Assembly (NCBI GenBank): GCA_016617855.1
Contig: JAECUM010000808.1
Location: forward strand, 124,001 to 188,000
Source: Megalonaias nervosa
Taxonomy: Eukaryota; Mollusca; Bivalvia; Unionida; Unionidae
Length of the DNA stretch: 64,000 bases
Direction: 5' to 3'
Shown here: positions 22,470-33,902 of the stretch, one piece after another
How positions within the stretch are numbered: position 1 is the stretch's first letter
How the letters are laid out: each line of letters starts with the position of its first letter
Notes under the pieces: model-generated
The model's input: only the letters and a program-made list of their open reading frames with translations
Told to the model about the DNA's origin: nothing
Database searches by the model: none
Made by a program: the position numbers and the translations under genes

Positions 22470-23431
22470 GATCCTTTTACGTCTAGGGGCTTAAACTTAA
22501 GTAACAAGATTAATTAAAACACGAACAAGCATTAAAGTTTCCAAAATATAAATTTATTTGAATAAAATATAAATTCAAACAAAGTGAAAGAATTAAAAAC
22601 TAACTTCCAGTGAATGAATTCCTAGAATGTTATCCTAATTGTACCGTCAATTTTTAACTAATACGGAAACTGTTCCAATGTATTCTGAATGAAGCTTAGA
22701 AAGTGCTTATGTGCCACCGTGATAGCATATTTATGAATCCAAATGTTTTTACTTAAAATAAATCACGTGGACGTAGAATATCACTAAAGTCATTGGAAGT
22801 TTCACATGATCCGATGGAATTAGATATTCAAGCCCTTGAATAAATTCACATAATCCCACAGTACTGAGTGTTTAAATTAAAGTTTATCCTCTCTGCTTTA
22901 TCGAGGAACAAATAAATCACTTCTTTTCAACGACTCATACAAAGCTAGCATAACTGCATAGGAATAAGTATAAATGGTGCGTATGGTCATTATATATTAA
23001 CCATACGCGCTTAAAATAAACAATCTCTGATTCAATTAAATTTCTCGAACAATATAAATTGTATTATTCCCTTTCAAAATAGCTTGGTCGTTAATATACA
23101 CAAACAACCCTGTTCTGGCCTTCAAATCTTATTCAACCAATCAAATGCTAAGGCGTGCGCGATAGCTGTCTATATGGCAGTTGCACTATAAATTCCTAGC
23201 ATTGTTTACGTGACCCTCATAATTTTCGCGTGATATTTTTAACCAAATTAGTTGTTGATTTCACCTTAGCAATCGGCCTTGCTACGAATGAAATTCTTAC
23301 GAAGTATACATGTTCTTTACTATAGTATTATCCACTGAATTAAAGAATTTAAAATATAACTGTCATTTTCTCAAATGACTAAAATAAAAACTATATTTTA
23401 AACTCATAAAATGATACAGAGATCCGTAACA
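22470..23431 (-). repeat. 5' LTR of the gypsy element
   Basis: On the minus strand it begins TGTTACGGATCTCTG at 23431 and ends near 22470, where the leader TTGGTAGGCTCGTCCGAA follows, a usual place for the primer-binding site. Length about 960 bases, close to the 974-base solo LTR at 56384, which shares the TGTTACG start and the 'ataaatttatttgaataaaat'-like interior only weakly. Confidence 0.7.
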
Positions 23432-24840
23432 GCACTAGAGATGGAACTCATGTTTCCCACCCAAACCCTATTTGCTGTCAAGAGAATAGATCTGAGTACA
23501 GAATCATGGAGGAACTTGAGAGCAAAGGAGAAGATGATAACTGTTTTCTTAACATAGGAGGGACGAAGAAATAGCAAAGGAAGGGAACAGAGGAGACAAG
23601 AGCGAAGATCACTGGCGCTGATGAATCATACACAGCAACAGGGAGCAGAGAAAGAAAGAAAAGGAAAGAAAGAGAAAGAGCAAGAGGCGAAAAACAATCC
23701 GCACCCATTCCACGTCGAAGTAAGAAACAAAGAAAATCTACATCAACAGGCATTGCAGGGAACTGGAATTGCTGGCCTTTGCTACAATTGAGTAGCCGGT
23801 AAGCTACACATCCAAGATCATAGCCGCTATTACGGGGGAGGAGGGAAAAAGCAAACCAAATTGAATTGTAGCAGTCAGCTGAACATGAGACGGGAAGAGG
23901 GAGAAATGCAACGAATGCTCGATCTCACTGGCATCACTAATCTGAAACAACTTAATAGAACACCGCTAGATGGAGCAAACATACGTTATCTATCCTTCCT
24001 TAAAAATCACCTCATAGTATCGACATCATCGAATCAGAGGGTCAAAGGGATCGCATCAGACGCCGGTTCAAACCTCCTGACCTCCTGAAACCAACTTGGC
24101 GTTTACTGGCTAAGAAAATTAATGGGTCCGAAAACCATTTTCGATCACAACTCCACTAACTACAAATTTGGTCCACTCCACTCGCTGTCTAAAAATATCT
24201 CGATCATTTCGCGCTAACATGAAAAAGACCACTAAAATATTAAACGGATAAATTTTACGGAACAATTTATACCTTTTCTCTTGGAAACCTTAAATACACA
24301 GTGTAAGCTAAATTACAAAATAATTTAATACTTATGTAAATTCCAACTCGTTGAATGATTAAACTGAAAGTATGTGACCTACACATAATTTGCGCGATAG
24401 GGACAGACCTAACTGGATAACTGGGCAGAATCTGACAAATAAAGTGTTACTGGTGATTCAAATCGTGATTCATCTGCTACTTCATTTTGCCTGATATGCC
24501 CTTTTCTAACTTAGCCTCAGACGGATATTGTTCCATAATAAATTAATATGCTCTGCGAACGTTTATCTCATCGTACCTGGTAGAACGGCTGAATAAGATT
24601 TTAACTGAATCTCTTGTCTGTGTTTTATGCCTATGTATTTGTGTATGACTATTTCTATGCTTACAACCCAACTAAAACTTAATAACCTCTCAGTTATGTT
24701 TGTGGGTATATTGTGTCTATAAGCGCTACCTGCTTTTGCCTTGTTTTGAGTTATAGTGTCTGTATATTTATCTTCATTTTACATCGTATGACCCTCTTTG
24801 CAATAGTGTGTTTCTGTGTCTGTAAGAATATAAATCTAAG
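23432..24840. other. No gene recognised
   Basis: Contains a purine-rich stretch (23500-23720) and short frames at 23478-23753 (-) and 23861-24088 (+) without recognisable motifs. No RNA gene or known repeat seen. Confidence 0.5.
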
Positions 24841-24849
24841 TAATGGCCA

Positions 24850-25274
24850 TTACATACGGCGTGTTGGATAATATAGTACGGGTTATTGCCTAGAACTAAA
24901 AAAACTATATGTTGGATAATGATCAAAAAGTTGGTGTGAGACAGTAATAATAATGTGTGTCATCAAACATGGTGTGCTGGGTAGTACTCAAATAGTGTTC
25001 TTGATAGTAATCAAACAGTGTATGTTGGACTGCAGTAAAAAAACAGTGTGTTGGAGGTCAAACAGCGGTGTGTTGGACTGTAATAAAAAGTGTGTTGGAT
25101 AGTACTAAAATAGGTTTTGGATAGTAATCGAAAAGTGGGCGTTGGATAGTAATAAAACAATGATGGTGATGGACAGTGATCAAAACGTCAGGTACTGAAT
25201 AGTACTCAAAAAGCGGGTGCTGGATAACACTAAAATGTGGGCGCTTCTAAAGTGGCTGTGTGATTGTGCTCACG

Positions 25275-25316
<42 letters not shown>

Positions 25317-25510
25317 GTAACATTAAAGTTAGTGTTCGACCGTGACAAAAACGTGTGTTGGACTGTAATCAAAGAGTAGCGTTGGATAGTATATGCAAAA
25401 ATGTGTGTTGGATAGTATAATGAAAGTGTGTGCTGGATATTATATAAAAAGTATGTGTGAAAGTGATCAAGAAGTATATGTTGAATAGTATTTTTGACAG
25501 TATTTATTTT
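24850..25510. repeat. Degenerate minisatellite, GTGTTGGATAGTAATCAAAAA unit
   Basis: About 20 units of 25-35 bases on the theme 'gtgtgttggatagtaatcaaaaa', with (GT)n of about 39 bases at 25276-25314. Its reverse complement carries the CTATCCAACAC core of 3780-4220 and 42910-45375. Confidence 0.8.
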
Positions 25511-25539
25511 TACCCCATGTATTTTTTCCATGTTAAATA

Positions 25540-25645
25540 CCTTTAGACCCCATAACTTTTACTCCCATTTAAATTGCCTTTTGACGCTCATGTGTCTCCC
25601 ACATGTAAAACTTCGGCGTAATATTTCCCTTTAGACCCCATGTTA
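25540..25645. repeat. Short array of CTTTAGACCCCATGTT words
   Basis: 'ctttagaccccat' occurs twice with 'actcccatttaaattg' between. On the minus strand this is the ATGGGGTC/GGGAATTTAA motif of 1130-1800 and 41750-42530. Confidence 0.55.
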
Positions 25646-25835
25646 CGATAATCTGAATATACCAGCCCGTTTGTTTGTACCGATTTAAAAAACGAAAAGC
25701 ACAAATGAGATAAAAGATGAACAGAATTTAGTTCATTTATTGATTTACAATTTCAAACCTGATTGTGCCAAGGTGGGACCCTAACGCCATTATCGTCTGA
25801 GCTTTTCATTCCAAAGACGACCCTGTTCCACTGCT

Positions 25836-26035
25836 CCGGTTGCCTAGTGGTTAGACCGTCCGCCTCGGATGTGGGAGGTCGCGGGTTCGAACCCCAGCCG
25901 AGTCATACCAAAGACTTACAAAAATGGCACTAATAACTGCCTCGCTTGGCGCTCAGCATTTAGTGGTTAGTATTAGAACTGGTCGGCCTTGTGTCAGGAT
26001 AATGTGACTGGGTGGGACATCATGCTACATGTCGA
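25836..26035 (+). mobile_element. tRNA-derived SINE, family 1
   Basis: The tRNA-like head 'ggttgcctagtggttagaccgtccgcctcgg' has the B box GGTTCGAACCC, and the body is as in 7010-7270. Less decayed than that copy. Bases 26036-26426 show nothing else. Confidence 0.85.
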
Positions 26036-26426
26036 ATCAAGCAAAGGAAGAGAATGACAACCACGAATTTGCCTTTACGTGGATTTAACAAGCGATGTAA
26101 TTTCTATGTACGTGTGTGCGAAGCGATATAACTCTTAAATCTTAACATTATGGTAATTTACGAAATTATCCGGTAGTGACCGAAAAGGATGAACTACAGC
26201 AGAAGGAAGTCAACTTGCCCATAGTGTATGCAGAATGGTGCCGTATTAGCATTTAAAATCCGTTCAGCATGAAAGGCACAGAGAACGCCATTGTTAGGGC
26301 CACTCTAGTCACATTCGGGTTAGAAATTATGAATCAGTGAATCAATTGATAAAGTTCTGTGCAAATTTTGTCACATTAAAGAGTTCCTTATTGAAATCGA
26401 TAGGGGTACAAACAAACGGGGAAGAG

Positions 26427-26601
26427 CAGCAGGGAGGGCGAACAGACCAATGGTCGAAAAACGGTGAAAAAAGGCCGAAATTTTAAAAAATACTTTTTCA
26501 AGCAAAAAAAAGCGTACAAAAGCGTCGACAAATTATTTTTTACGTTACTGGCCTCCGTAATATTTTTCGACTCGTGGTCGCTCCCTCCCTGCTGCTGTCG
26601 A
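26427..26601. repeat. Imperfect inverted repeat, about 175 bp
   Basis: AGCAGCAGGGAGGGcgaacagaccaatggTCGAAAAAcgg pairs with ccgtaatatTTTTCGActcgtggtcgCTCCCTCCCTGCTGCT. Outer arms are about 45 bases around an AT-rich centre. It may be a small foldback element or the damaged tip of element B; nothing decides between these. Confidence 0.6.
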
Positions 26602-26671
26602 TTTAACGAATTTTAGTCTAAAAAATTATTCAGATATACACTTTAAACTAATTTATACACTTTAAACTCTG

Positions 26672-26925
26672 GGGCCCCGAGTGGCCGAGTGGTCTAAAGC
26701 GCTGACCGTTACGGATCACTGCCATCTCACCTCTGTCTGCGTGAGTTCGAGTCCAGGCTCGGCTAACGTGGGTACGTGAGAAAGCCCGCCAGTAGCTTCT
26801 CGTGGGTCGGTGGTTCTTCCCGGGATTTTCCAGGGTTCTTCCTCCACCATTAATACTGGCCGCCATGTATAGCCTATCTTGTGCTGAAAAATGGCGTTAA
26901 ACCCTACAACAACAACACTTTAAAC
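26672..26925 (+). mobile_element. tRNA-derived SINE, family 2, with target-site duplication
   Basis: The head 'gtggccgagtggtctaaagcgctgacc' with B box GAGTTCGAGTCC resembles a class II (Leu/Ser-like) tRNA. The body contains 'gtgggtcggtggttcttcccgggattttccagggttcttcctcc' and 'aatggcgttaaacccta', with an (AAC)n tail. CACTTTAAACT before and after the element is the target duplication. Confidence 0.85.
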
Positions 26926-26974
26926 TAATTTTTTAAAATTATTTTTTTATATAATTTATATACTTTAAACCAAA

Positions 26975-27424
26975 ATGCCAAAGGGATTTAAATTAACAGC
27001 AGAACAAGAAAACGACATAAGAAATGATTATAAAAAAATGTCAACGTTACAATTACAATCCAAATGCGGTATCGGATTTCAGCACCTCATGAGAATTGTA
27101 GATAATAAAGAACCACAAATAAAAGTTATATATTTAGAAAATACCGAACAGTTGGAACCTGAGATGCCCAGTATTCCAATAAAAGAAAATTATACAAAGT
27201 TAGATATTATACAACATGACCAAAACTTAAAAAAATACTACAGTAATATAATAAAAAAAATTAGAAGAATCAAAACCCAGTAGTAATATTACGGACTACG
27301 TTGTTACGATGGATAACGATTTTAAACCAGAATTAGTAGATAATGAAAAATTTTTTAATAACATTTATAACACGTATGGAGTTTTATACCCTGTCACGCT
27401 AGGATTAGATGTTCACGTGGAATA
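26975..27424 (+). pseudogene. Small helical protein with HTH-like start, frameshifted
   Basis: Begins MPKGFKLTAEQENDIRNDYKKMSTLQLQSKCGIG, which looks like a helix-turn-helix segment of homeodomain-like type. The frame is open for 102 codons, shifts at an A8 run (27253-27260), and the other frame continues to TAA at 27424 (contains FFNNIYNTYGVLYPVTLG), for about 150 residues in total. Converges on and overlaps the end of the ATPase gene by 12 bases. Family not recognised. DNA binding is only an inference from the N-terminal pattern. Confidence 0.5.
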
Positions 27425-28080
27425 AATTTTATCAAGCCCGTTACGATATCTCGACGTAGGATCGTGTAAATTTATCGTTACAAAACCAAACGGAGTAGCT
27501 TGCGCATGTGAAAAGAAATTTTTTAATTTAGTTATATCCATATCTCCTGAACACCAAGTATAATAAATATTTTGTAGCGTATGATAATCAACTCCGTTAA
27601 ATACAACTAAGATATTGCAGTTGTCTCTGATTAATTTAGGTATTTGTGTATACCGCTGAGTAACATAAATTACATCTGTATTTTTATGCCGACCTCTGGA
27701 AAAAATCCTGGCAGGATTTGATTGTTTATCTAGCATAATATCATCATATACCACAAGATTATTGATGCGTCCATCCAGATCATCCACAGATAGCGCTTCG
27801 TCAATATCGGTAATAAAATCAACAACACCATCACTTCATATAACGATTTTGCACTCTCATTAAAATCTTTAAGTACTTCATAACATCTCTGATCATCCAC
27901 TGATGCAGCTACCAAATAAAACTTATCCCACTTGAGCCATCTCATTATCAAATTATGTAGCAATTGCGTCTTACCACTTCCAGATGGACCTATTATTATC
28001 ATTCTGATAGAATTTGGTAGTACTGGGTGATGTTTGATTGGTTCTTGTTTTTGTGTCGCCGAAAAATCAGTTATATCCAT
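27413..28080 (-). pseudogene. A32/FtsK-HerA-like packaging ATPase, one frameshift
   Basis: Starts MDITDFSATQKQEP at 28080 (14 bases from the divergent PLA2 gene at 28095). Walker A is intact as IIGPSGSGKTQLLHNLI (about residue 29-40); Walker B is NNLVVYDDIML after the frameshift near 27840; then FSRGRHKNTDVIYVTQRY, the motif region where a Gln/Asn sensor lies, and RDNCNILVVFNG. Length about 220 residues is normal for the family. It would translocate the element genome into capsids. It is clearly a different branch from the ATPases of A and C, which have the INPQQDKYE motif. Confidence 0.85.
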
Positions 28081-28094
28081 TAATAATAAATAAT

Positions 28095-28616
28095 ATGAAT
28101 TTATATTGTGTTGGATGTAAGGCATCCACCCCTACCGTTGGATTAACAATAATAACAACAAAAAATAAAAAGCGCGCACTAACAGGTAACTGTGAACTAT
28201 GCGGTACAAAAAAATACAAATTTATTTCCCGCTGTGATTTTATCACAGACACAAAGACAGGTGGTGATATCGCTACTTCGTTGGGAAGATTACCAGGAAC
28301 TCCGTGGGCAAGGTATCCTGGAGAAAAACATCTACCCGGATATAATTACTGTGGTCCTGGAACCCGACTTGATATCAGACTTGATAATCAAAACCATCCA
28401 AAACCTGGAGAGTATCCAATAAATAAAATTGATCAAGCGTGTCGTATTCATGATGTTGCGTATGCAAATAATGATTTACAACAACGACATCTCGCAGATG
28501 TGAAATTGATTCATGCGTTAACTTCTATAAAAGATAAATCTCTCAAAGAAAAACTCGCTAGTTTTCTAGTAAAATCTGCTATGAAAGGTAAAATAATGAT
28601 AAGGGCTGGTAATTAA
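28095..28616 (+). CDS. Zinc ribbon plus parvovirus VP1-like phospholipase A2
   Basis: 173 residues from MNLYCVGCKAS; a longer frame opens at 28038 but overlaps the ATPase start. Residues 4-47: DUF5679-like zinc ribbon, CVGC and CELC. Residues 75-140: PLA2, with a calcium-loop-like YNYCGPGT and the catalytic dyad HD in ACRIHDVAYA. The C-terminus is helical and basic. In parvoviruses this domain breaches endosomal membranes during entry; the same role here is inferred. An LPGT motif occurs upstream of the loop. The gene is intact, unusual for element B, and is followed by the integrase after 16 bases. Confidence 0.85.
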   Translation: MNLYCVGCKASTPTVGLTIITTKNKKRALTGNCELCGTKKYKFISRCDFITDTKTGGDIATSLGRLPGTPWARYPGEKHLPGYNYCGPGTRLDIRLDNQNHPKPGEYPINKIDQACRIHDVAYANNDLQQRHLADVKLIHALTSIKDKSLKEKLASFLVKSAMKGKIMIRAGN

Positions 28617-28632
28617 TTATATAACTATTATA

Positions 28633-29601
28633 ATGGAAACTATTTATTTTAGCCCAAGAGGATATTGGAAGGGCAAATCAGCGATTATTAAACTTGCTGC
28701 TGCAGCAAAGGTCTCACGTTCTGTTGCTGCAGCGTGGTTAGCACGACAGGCAATATGGCAAATTTATCTACCGCCACCTAAAAAAATTCAGTATTCACAT
28801 TTTGATGTCAGCGTTCCCAATGAAGTTCGTCAAGCAGATATTTTGTTTTTACTGCATGATACTATTAAAACAGGTAGACATCGATCACGTACATACAAAT
28901 ATGCGTTGACTGTCGTTGACATTGCTAGTAGATATAAAGAAGCAGAACCACTATCAACAAAAACAACATCTGAAGTTGCATCTGCATTTAAACGAATTTA
29001 TCAACGAGGACCCTTACGATGGCCAGTTATTACAGGTTGATCCTGGCAGAGAATTTCTTGGTGAAGTATCATCGCTGATGAATCAACATAATGTTAAAAT
29101 TAGACGAGGACACACCGCAATTCATCGTGATCAGGCAATAGTTGAACGATTTAATCGAACACTCGCTGAGCGGTTATTTAGGCATCAGTATGCGAAGGAA
29201 ATAATTCAGAGCGACAATATATCTCGTGAATGGGTTGCAAGATTACTAGGTGTGATAGCTGCGTTAAATAATGAAATTACTCGCTCAATTTCTATGAAAC
29301 CCATTGACGCGATTACAAAGGAATATATACCTGTACAACAACGTTACCTTTCAAAACAGCCAGTATTAGGTGATGTGACTGTCAGATATTTGTATGAACC
29401 CGGTGAACTTGAAGGAGGTAAAAAAGAACAACTGATCCTATCTGAAGTATAACCACACATAAAATTTCCAGCGTGGTTAGATCTACGGGTAGACCTGCAA
29501 TCTACATATTAGATTCAACTCTTCCTCAGCGTGGATTTATGCGTGAACAATTACAAGTAGTTCTTGAGAATACACAATTGCCACCGAGCTCACTCCTGTA
29601 A
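28633..29601 (+). pseudogene. Retroviral-type DDE integrase (type without chromodomain)
   Basis: Starts METIYFSPRGYWKGKSAI, a helical N-terminal region (KLAAAAKVSRSVAAAWL). Catalytic core: D in VRQADILFLLHD (about residue 78), second D in LQVDPGREF, E in AIVERFNRTLAERLF. The C-terminal part has VRYLYEPGELEGG and, after a second frameshift near 29450, LDSTLPQRGFMREQLQ. Frameshifts at about 29000 and 29450. Polinton integrases insert the element into host DNA. This family has no chromodomain, unlike the C integrase. Converges on the HNH end of the polymerase gene. Confidence 0.85.
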
Positions 29602-32600
29602 ATTTGCACCCCGACGTCGATTACATTCAAGACAGGTCAGTACCACGTTTTCGCGCGTGTGACCAAGATTACTATTAATTCTGTCTACGGTGAACTGTCT
29701 TGGATTATTATTTGAATACTTCCATAGCATACTACAGTTACAACTTGCACAATGATTATTCTGTTGTTGTTTTAACGTCATAATAAATTCAGTATCAACA
29801 TCAAAATCGCGATTATTTTTTTGGTCAGATTGCTTATAATCAGATAGTTTTCTTTTATTACGTCGTCATTGACCTCGTCGTTGTTAATAATTTGATTATT
29901 ACTTATAATAACCCTATGTAGTTGAGATATTCTTCTGACTGGAGAGACTGAGAGATAAACTAAATTTGACCATTCAATGTTATCATCGATGATCCAAACA
30001 TTTGTGTCGGTGATAGTTAATCCTTGTGAAGAGTGGATTGTTATAGCATATCCTAGTTTCCATGGAGATCTATCCATGATCAAATACAATATCATTCAAT
30101 ACAAGATTCTGTTTTTCATTCGTTCCTGGAATTTCAACTTCAATATTCTGTCGTCGAGTATCTGTTGGTCGATAACATAATGGTACAAGTAAATTTGAAA
30201 ACTTTTCTTTATGTAACAAAAATAATTTCTCTTGCAATGTATCACGAACTATTTTTCTACTTGCAACTATCAAATCATTTGGTGTCCATGAATTCCAAAA
30301 ATCATTCACAGAAGTTTCCGGAATTATTTTACGCGCTATTTCACATTGTATTTTATCTGACTGTAGTCGGATTAATTTTTTAAATTCTTTCAGAATATCA
30401 TCAATAGCTCTATAATCATCCGTTATTTCTTCGTAATAATCAACAAACGTTTTTAACCACTCGTGGGGAGATTGTCCAACGAAAGATGGTGGTTGACCGT
30501 GATCACCGCATATAATCACCGCAGTATTTTCCCTTAGTAACCAATCAAGAAATATTTTTAACGTTTCCAACGACAGTATAAATTTCATCCCAAATGATAA
30601 TCTTGGGTATATATTTTTCACCCATTCGCAATGGTGTCCACGTATCTTCTCACCATCTAAAGAAACTATGATAAGTTTGAGATTTTACACCTCGTTGTTT
30701 CATCTCTATAGCTAGTCTGTGTGTGGGAGTCAACACAATCATATCAGCGCAAAAAATTACCGTGTAAAAATAATTCAATGGCACGTGTTGTTTTTCCAGA
30801 ACCTCCAGGTCCATTAAGATAACGGTTTTATATCTTGCCACGGGAACAAACACAGATAGTGCCGATGATTTTTGATTATCCGTAATATAATTACTGCCGT
30901 AATATATTTCCTTGATTTCAATATCTGCAGATTCGGAATAATCAATTAATTTTTCTTGCTTTACTCTCCATGATCCCCATTCATCATTACCGAGTAACGG
31001 TCTTACGAAATGTAAATATTTTTTATTTATATAAAATGAATCCGTGGCAACTCTGACAGCGTAACAAGGAAATCTGTTTATCATCGATAATAAATTTATC
31101 GAAACGTAAGCTAACATATAAAATCTTAAATGAGTGAACTGCGGTGACTCATCATCAGTATAACTCACTATGGTCCCTAATTTAGTTCCGTTTGATAAGC
31201 AAGCATTACTTTGACTCACAAATGTATTTTTTTCCGTTGTATCAGCGATTATAAAATCAAGTTCAGCATCGTCCATAATTAATCTTGTGCACACTCGTTT
31301 ATGATCATATGATCCTCTTTGAGTAAATTTACAAATTATTTTTCTACCAAGATCTTTTGCGGTTTTATTTTCATAATCAATCATATCAGGATTTTCTTCA
31401 TACTCCTCCATTGAATATTTCCATGATTGTGGTAACAAACTTTTTTCTGAAGTCGATAAGATATAATAGCTTCACTTACATGTAACGACGTTAACATCCC
31501 AGCATCAAGCATATATCGTAATAGCACTATTGGAGCCCAATATTTTTCTCAGAAATGTCTTCCAAACCAAACATAAACAATCGGATGCAGATTATCGCAA
31601 AATGAAAACGATTCCACGCGAGCAAATCCTGTTAAATCAAAATCAGGTAAGATTCCATTTATTGAAACTCTGGTCATCTCATGAGTAGGATGTCCAAATC
31701 GCTTAGCGTACTCAGAACACTCTCCGTATCCAAGAAAGCTTCCAGGATAACACGCTACCATATCAACCGACATAATATCATCGTAATCGTATTTGGTATT
31801 CCATAATCCGCCGTGTCCGTATTCGACGCAACTTAACTGAATATCTTTAAGAAATTCTGATCGTGTTGGTTTCCATACATTTCTCTGCTGAGCAACGTGA
31901 GCAGCAACCAATGGAACGGTGAAACAATTACTTGATAATTGTTCGATCTCGACATCGTCATTATATTTCCGGGCAGTATTCTTCATTTCTTCGTGGAGTG
32001 ATTCTTCAGGATAAATTTCACGGTTAGGTCGCACAAACTGATCATAATACGAAGATTCTGAACTTCGAAATAACCACACAGACACAGGGTCACTTTTACT
32101 GATATCGTTGATGACGTCAAATATATAACCGCCGTAAATTTTAACTGATCTACCTCGGGGGAATATCGATACCACGGACGTCCATGCATGTGTGCTATGA
32201 TCAATAATTGTTATAGGAGCCCTCTTGATGTATATTTCGACGCATACAAAATCTCTCCGGTTAGCGTCTTCACCGTGATCGGAAATTTTAATTTCTTTTC
32301 TAGCTTAGCAACGTCGCTAATAGATGCTCTGGTATCTTTAACTGTTGCTGCCCACGTATATATATTTTTTTTACGTCGTAGATCCGTTAAACCGTTTCCG
32401 CGTATCGCTTTTGAGAAAGTTCCATGGCTCGCTCAGCTACACAATTTAAAACCCGTGACAATTTCATCGGTTTAAGATCATCAACGCTAGGTTTATTATT
32501 TAGCGGATATACCGCATAAACAACTGCAGTTACCGGATACTCTCGTTCATAATATGGTTTATCTATACCGGTTAATATTCCTGGTTTGGAGTTTTTTTTT

Positions 32601-32992
32601 AACATAACAGTTTGTCCTGATTGTGTTACACGAACTGGATCACGTTTATCACGGATAATCCAGATATCGTCATCTGTTTGCACGATAAATTTTATCAAAA
32701 TAATATACTGTTCATTATCGAGATAGTTAATAATATTTATTGTTCTGTCATCATTCATTCTGGCATCAACAACAGCACCTCTGGTGTCGGTAATAATTCT
32801 GAATGACGACCAAGTATGAGCCGCACCATCGTTGCGAAATTCTTTCTTAGCTTCACGAATGCGATCGGTTATATCACTATTTATCAAAGCTAGATCTTGC
32901 ATCGAAAAACTAAATTTAGATTTTGATAATTTATCAAGATCAAATCTTGCTCTGGAAGGTTTAATCGCAGATAATCTTCTAAATTCATTCAT
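29590..32992 (-). pseudogene. Family-B DNA polymerase fused to SF1 helicase and HNH domain
   Basis: One minus-strand locus of about 1,130 codons. The N-terminal region (32992-32390) starts MNEFRRLSAIKPSRARFD. Exonuclease/polymerase part: palm motif A IMSVDMVACYPGSFLG (about 31770) and motif C AVRVATDSFYI (about 31040). Then helicase: Walker A GPGGSGKTTRA (about 30783-30815, flanked by frameshifts), Walker B IIIWDE (about 30560), motif III ICGDHGQPPS (about 30505), and the late SF1 motif GYAITIHSSQGL (about 30035). The end is an HNH module, CASCNC...FTVDRIN...LTCLECN (29770-29610). At least six frameshifts. The fusion suggests a self-contained replication enzyme, different from the PolB in A and C. 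Whether the HNH part is translated with it is uncertain. Confidence 0.8.
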
Positions 32993-33044
32993 AATATAAT
33001 TAAGGCAAAATATATATGTAATTAAACTTTTAATTATATATATA

Positions 33045-33352
33045 ATGGTACAAGCAAAGAATAAATGCAGATGGTTAAGGATAGGATTTTCACTTCATTG
33101 TAATAAACCCTGCGTAAAAGAATTCTGTGGTATTCACATGCAGAGTTTTCGGAAAAGAAGTCTAGGACCGAAACCGTGTATTCAATGCGGTGTTGGTGTA
33201 CGAGGAAAAACTCATTGTGCGTACAATGTGGCAGTAAGCGATATCGGGAGCTGAAACGCTATTATGATAAAAGTTATAACCCGTCGGTATCTCCGCTAAA
33301 AACCGCAGAAGATTATATCGTCAGGTTTCAAAATAAAGATTTAGACAAATAA
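33045..33352 (+). pseudogene. Small zinc-finger protein, frameshifted
   Basis: Starts MVQAKNKCRWLRIGFSLHC directly after TATATATA. Cysteine/histidine pairs CRWLRIGFSLHCNKPC, CGIH and CIQCG suggest a two-site zinc binder. The frame shifts near 33215 (at CAY), and the other frame continues with KRYYDKSYNPS to a stop at 33352, for about 100 residues. Divergent from the polymerase with 52 bases between. Family not recognised; probably nucleic-acid binding, by inference from the fingers and basic residues. Confidence 0.55.
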
Positions 33353-33364
33353 TATTAGTATATA

Positions 33365-33876
33365 ATGGAGCAAAACGAATTTGTGAGGCATCCTATCATT
33401 GAGAATTACGAGGCATCTCGTGATGGTACAATCAGACATTACAAATTAAAAAAAAAAAACCAGTTGGTAATGTTAATAATACTGGTTATCTTAGATTTCT
33501 TGCTGGAAAAAATAAAACGTATTATTGTCATAGATTTATATACGAGCGTTTTTATGGGATCATCAAAGAAGGACTTGTAATCGATCATATTAATTCAGAT
33601 CCAAAAGATAATAATTTATCTAACCTGCGGGCTGTTACGCCAAGTCAAAATTCTGTAGGTGGGAATACTGGGAAATGTAAAATGTTTGGAAAGAGAGCTC
33701 TTGTATCTACAAATGTGGAGACTGGTGAAGAAATAATTTTCCAATCAATGTATGCGGCTAGTAAATATTTTGGTATTCACCGTGCTTCAGTACAATTTGT
33801 TGCAAATAATTTAAGGAGATCAGCGTATTCAGTTAAATATGATCAACGAATAACATTTAAGTATACTGACAGTTAG
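33365..33876 (+). pseudogene. HNH homing-type endonuclease (NUMOD-like), frameshifted
   Basis: The N-terminal domain is EFVRHPIIENYEASRDGTIRHY (NUMOD4-like 'his-pro, asp-gly' pattern). A frameshift falls in an A12 run (33448-33459). The HNH core follows in the other frame: CHRFIYERFYG, then VIDHINSDPKDNNLSNLRAV with the conserved DHI/N..N. The C-terminal NUMOD1-like helix-turn-helix is FQSMYAASKYFGIHRASVQFVANN. About 170 residues. Such endonucleases are selfish genes of phages and large DNA viruses. Related to the gene at 57674-58625. Confidence 0.85.
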
Positions 33877-33902
33877 ATTAAAAGAATATAATTAATAACA
33901 TA

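Larger units (their letters stand above)
19885..23431 (-). mobile_element. Rearranged Ty3/gypsy-type LTR retrotransposon
   Basis: On the minus strand, in order: LTR (23431-22470), a TTGGTAGGCTCGTCCGAA leader, gag, protease region and integrase. Reverse transcriptase and RNase H are deleted. The left end carries an LTR piece in the opposite orientation (19885-20074), so the outer ends form a 190-base inverted repeat instead of direct LTRs. No clear target duplication. Confidence 0.75.

Noticed and set aside
25836..25910. Functional tRNA gene
   Set aside because: A and B boxes are present but the acceptor stem does not close and the sequence continues into a SINE body shared with 7010-7270.
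26690..26765. Functional Leu/Ser-type tRNA gene
   Set aside because: It is the head of a SINE with a body, AAC tail and target duplications.
28095..28616. Endogenous parvovirus inferred from the PLA2 domain
   Set aside because: No parvovirus NS1 or capsid; the domain sits among Polinton-type genes in both B and C.
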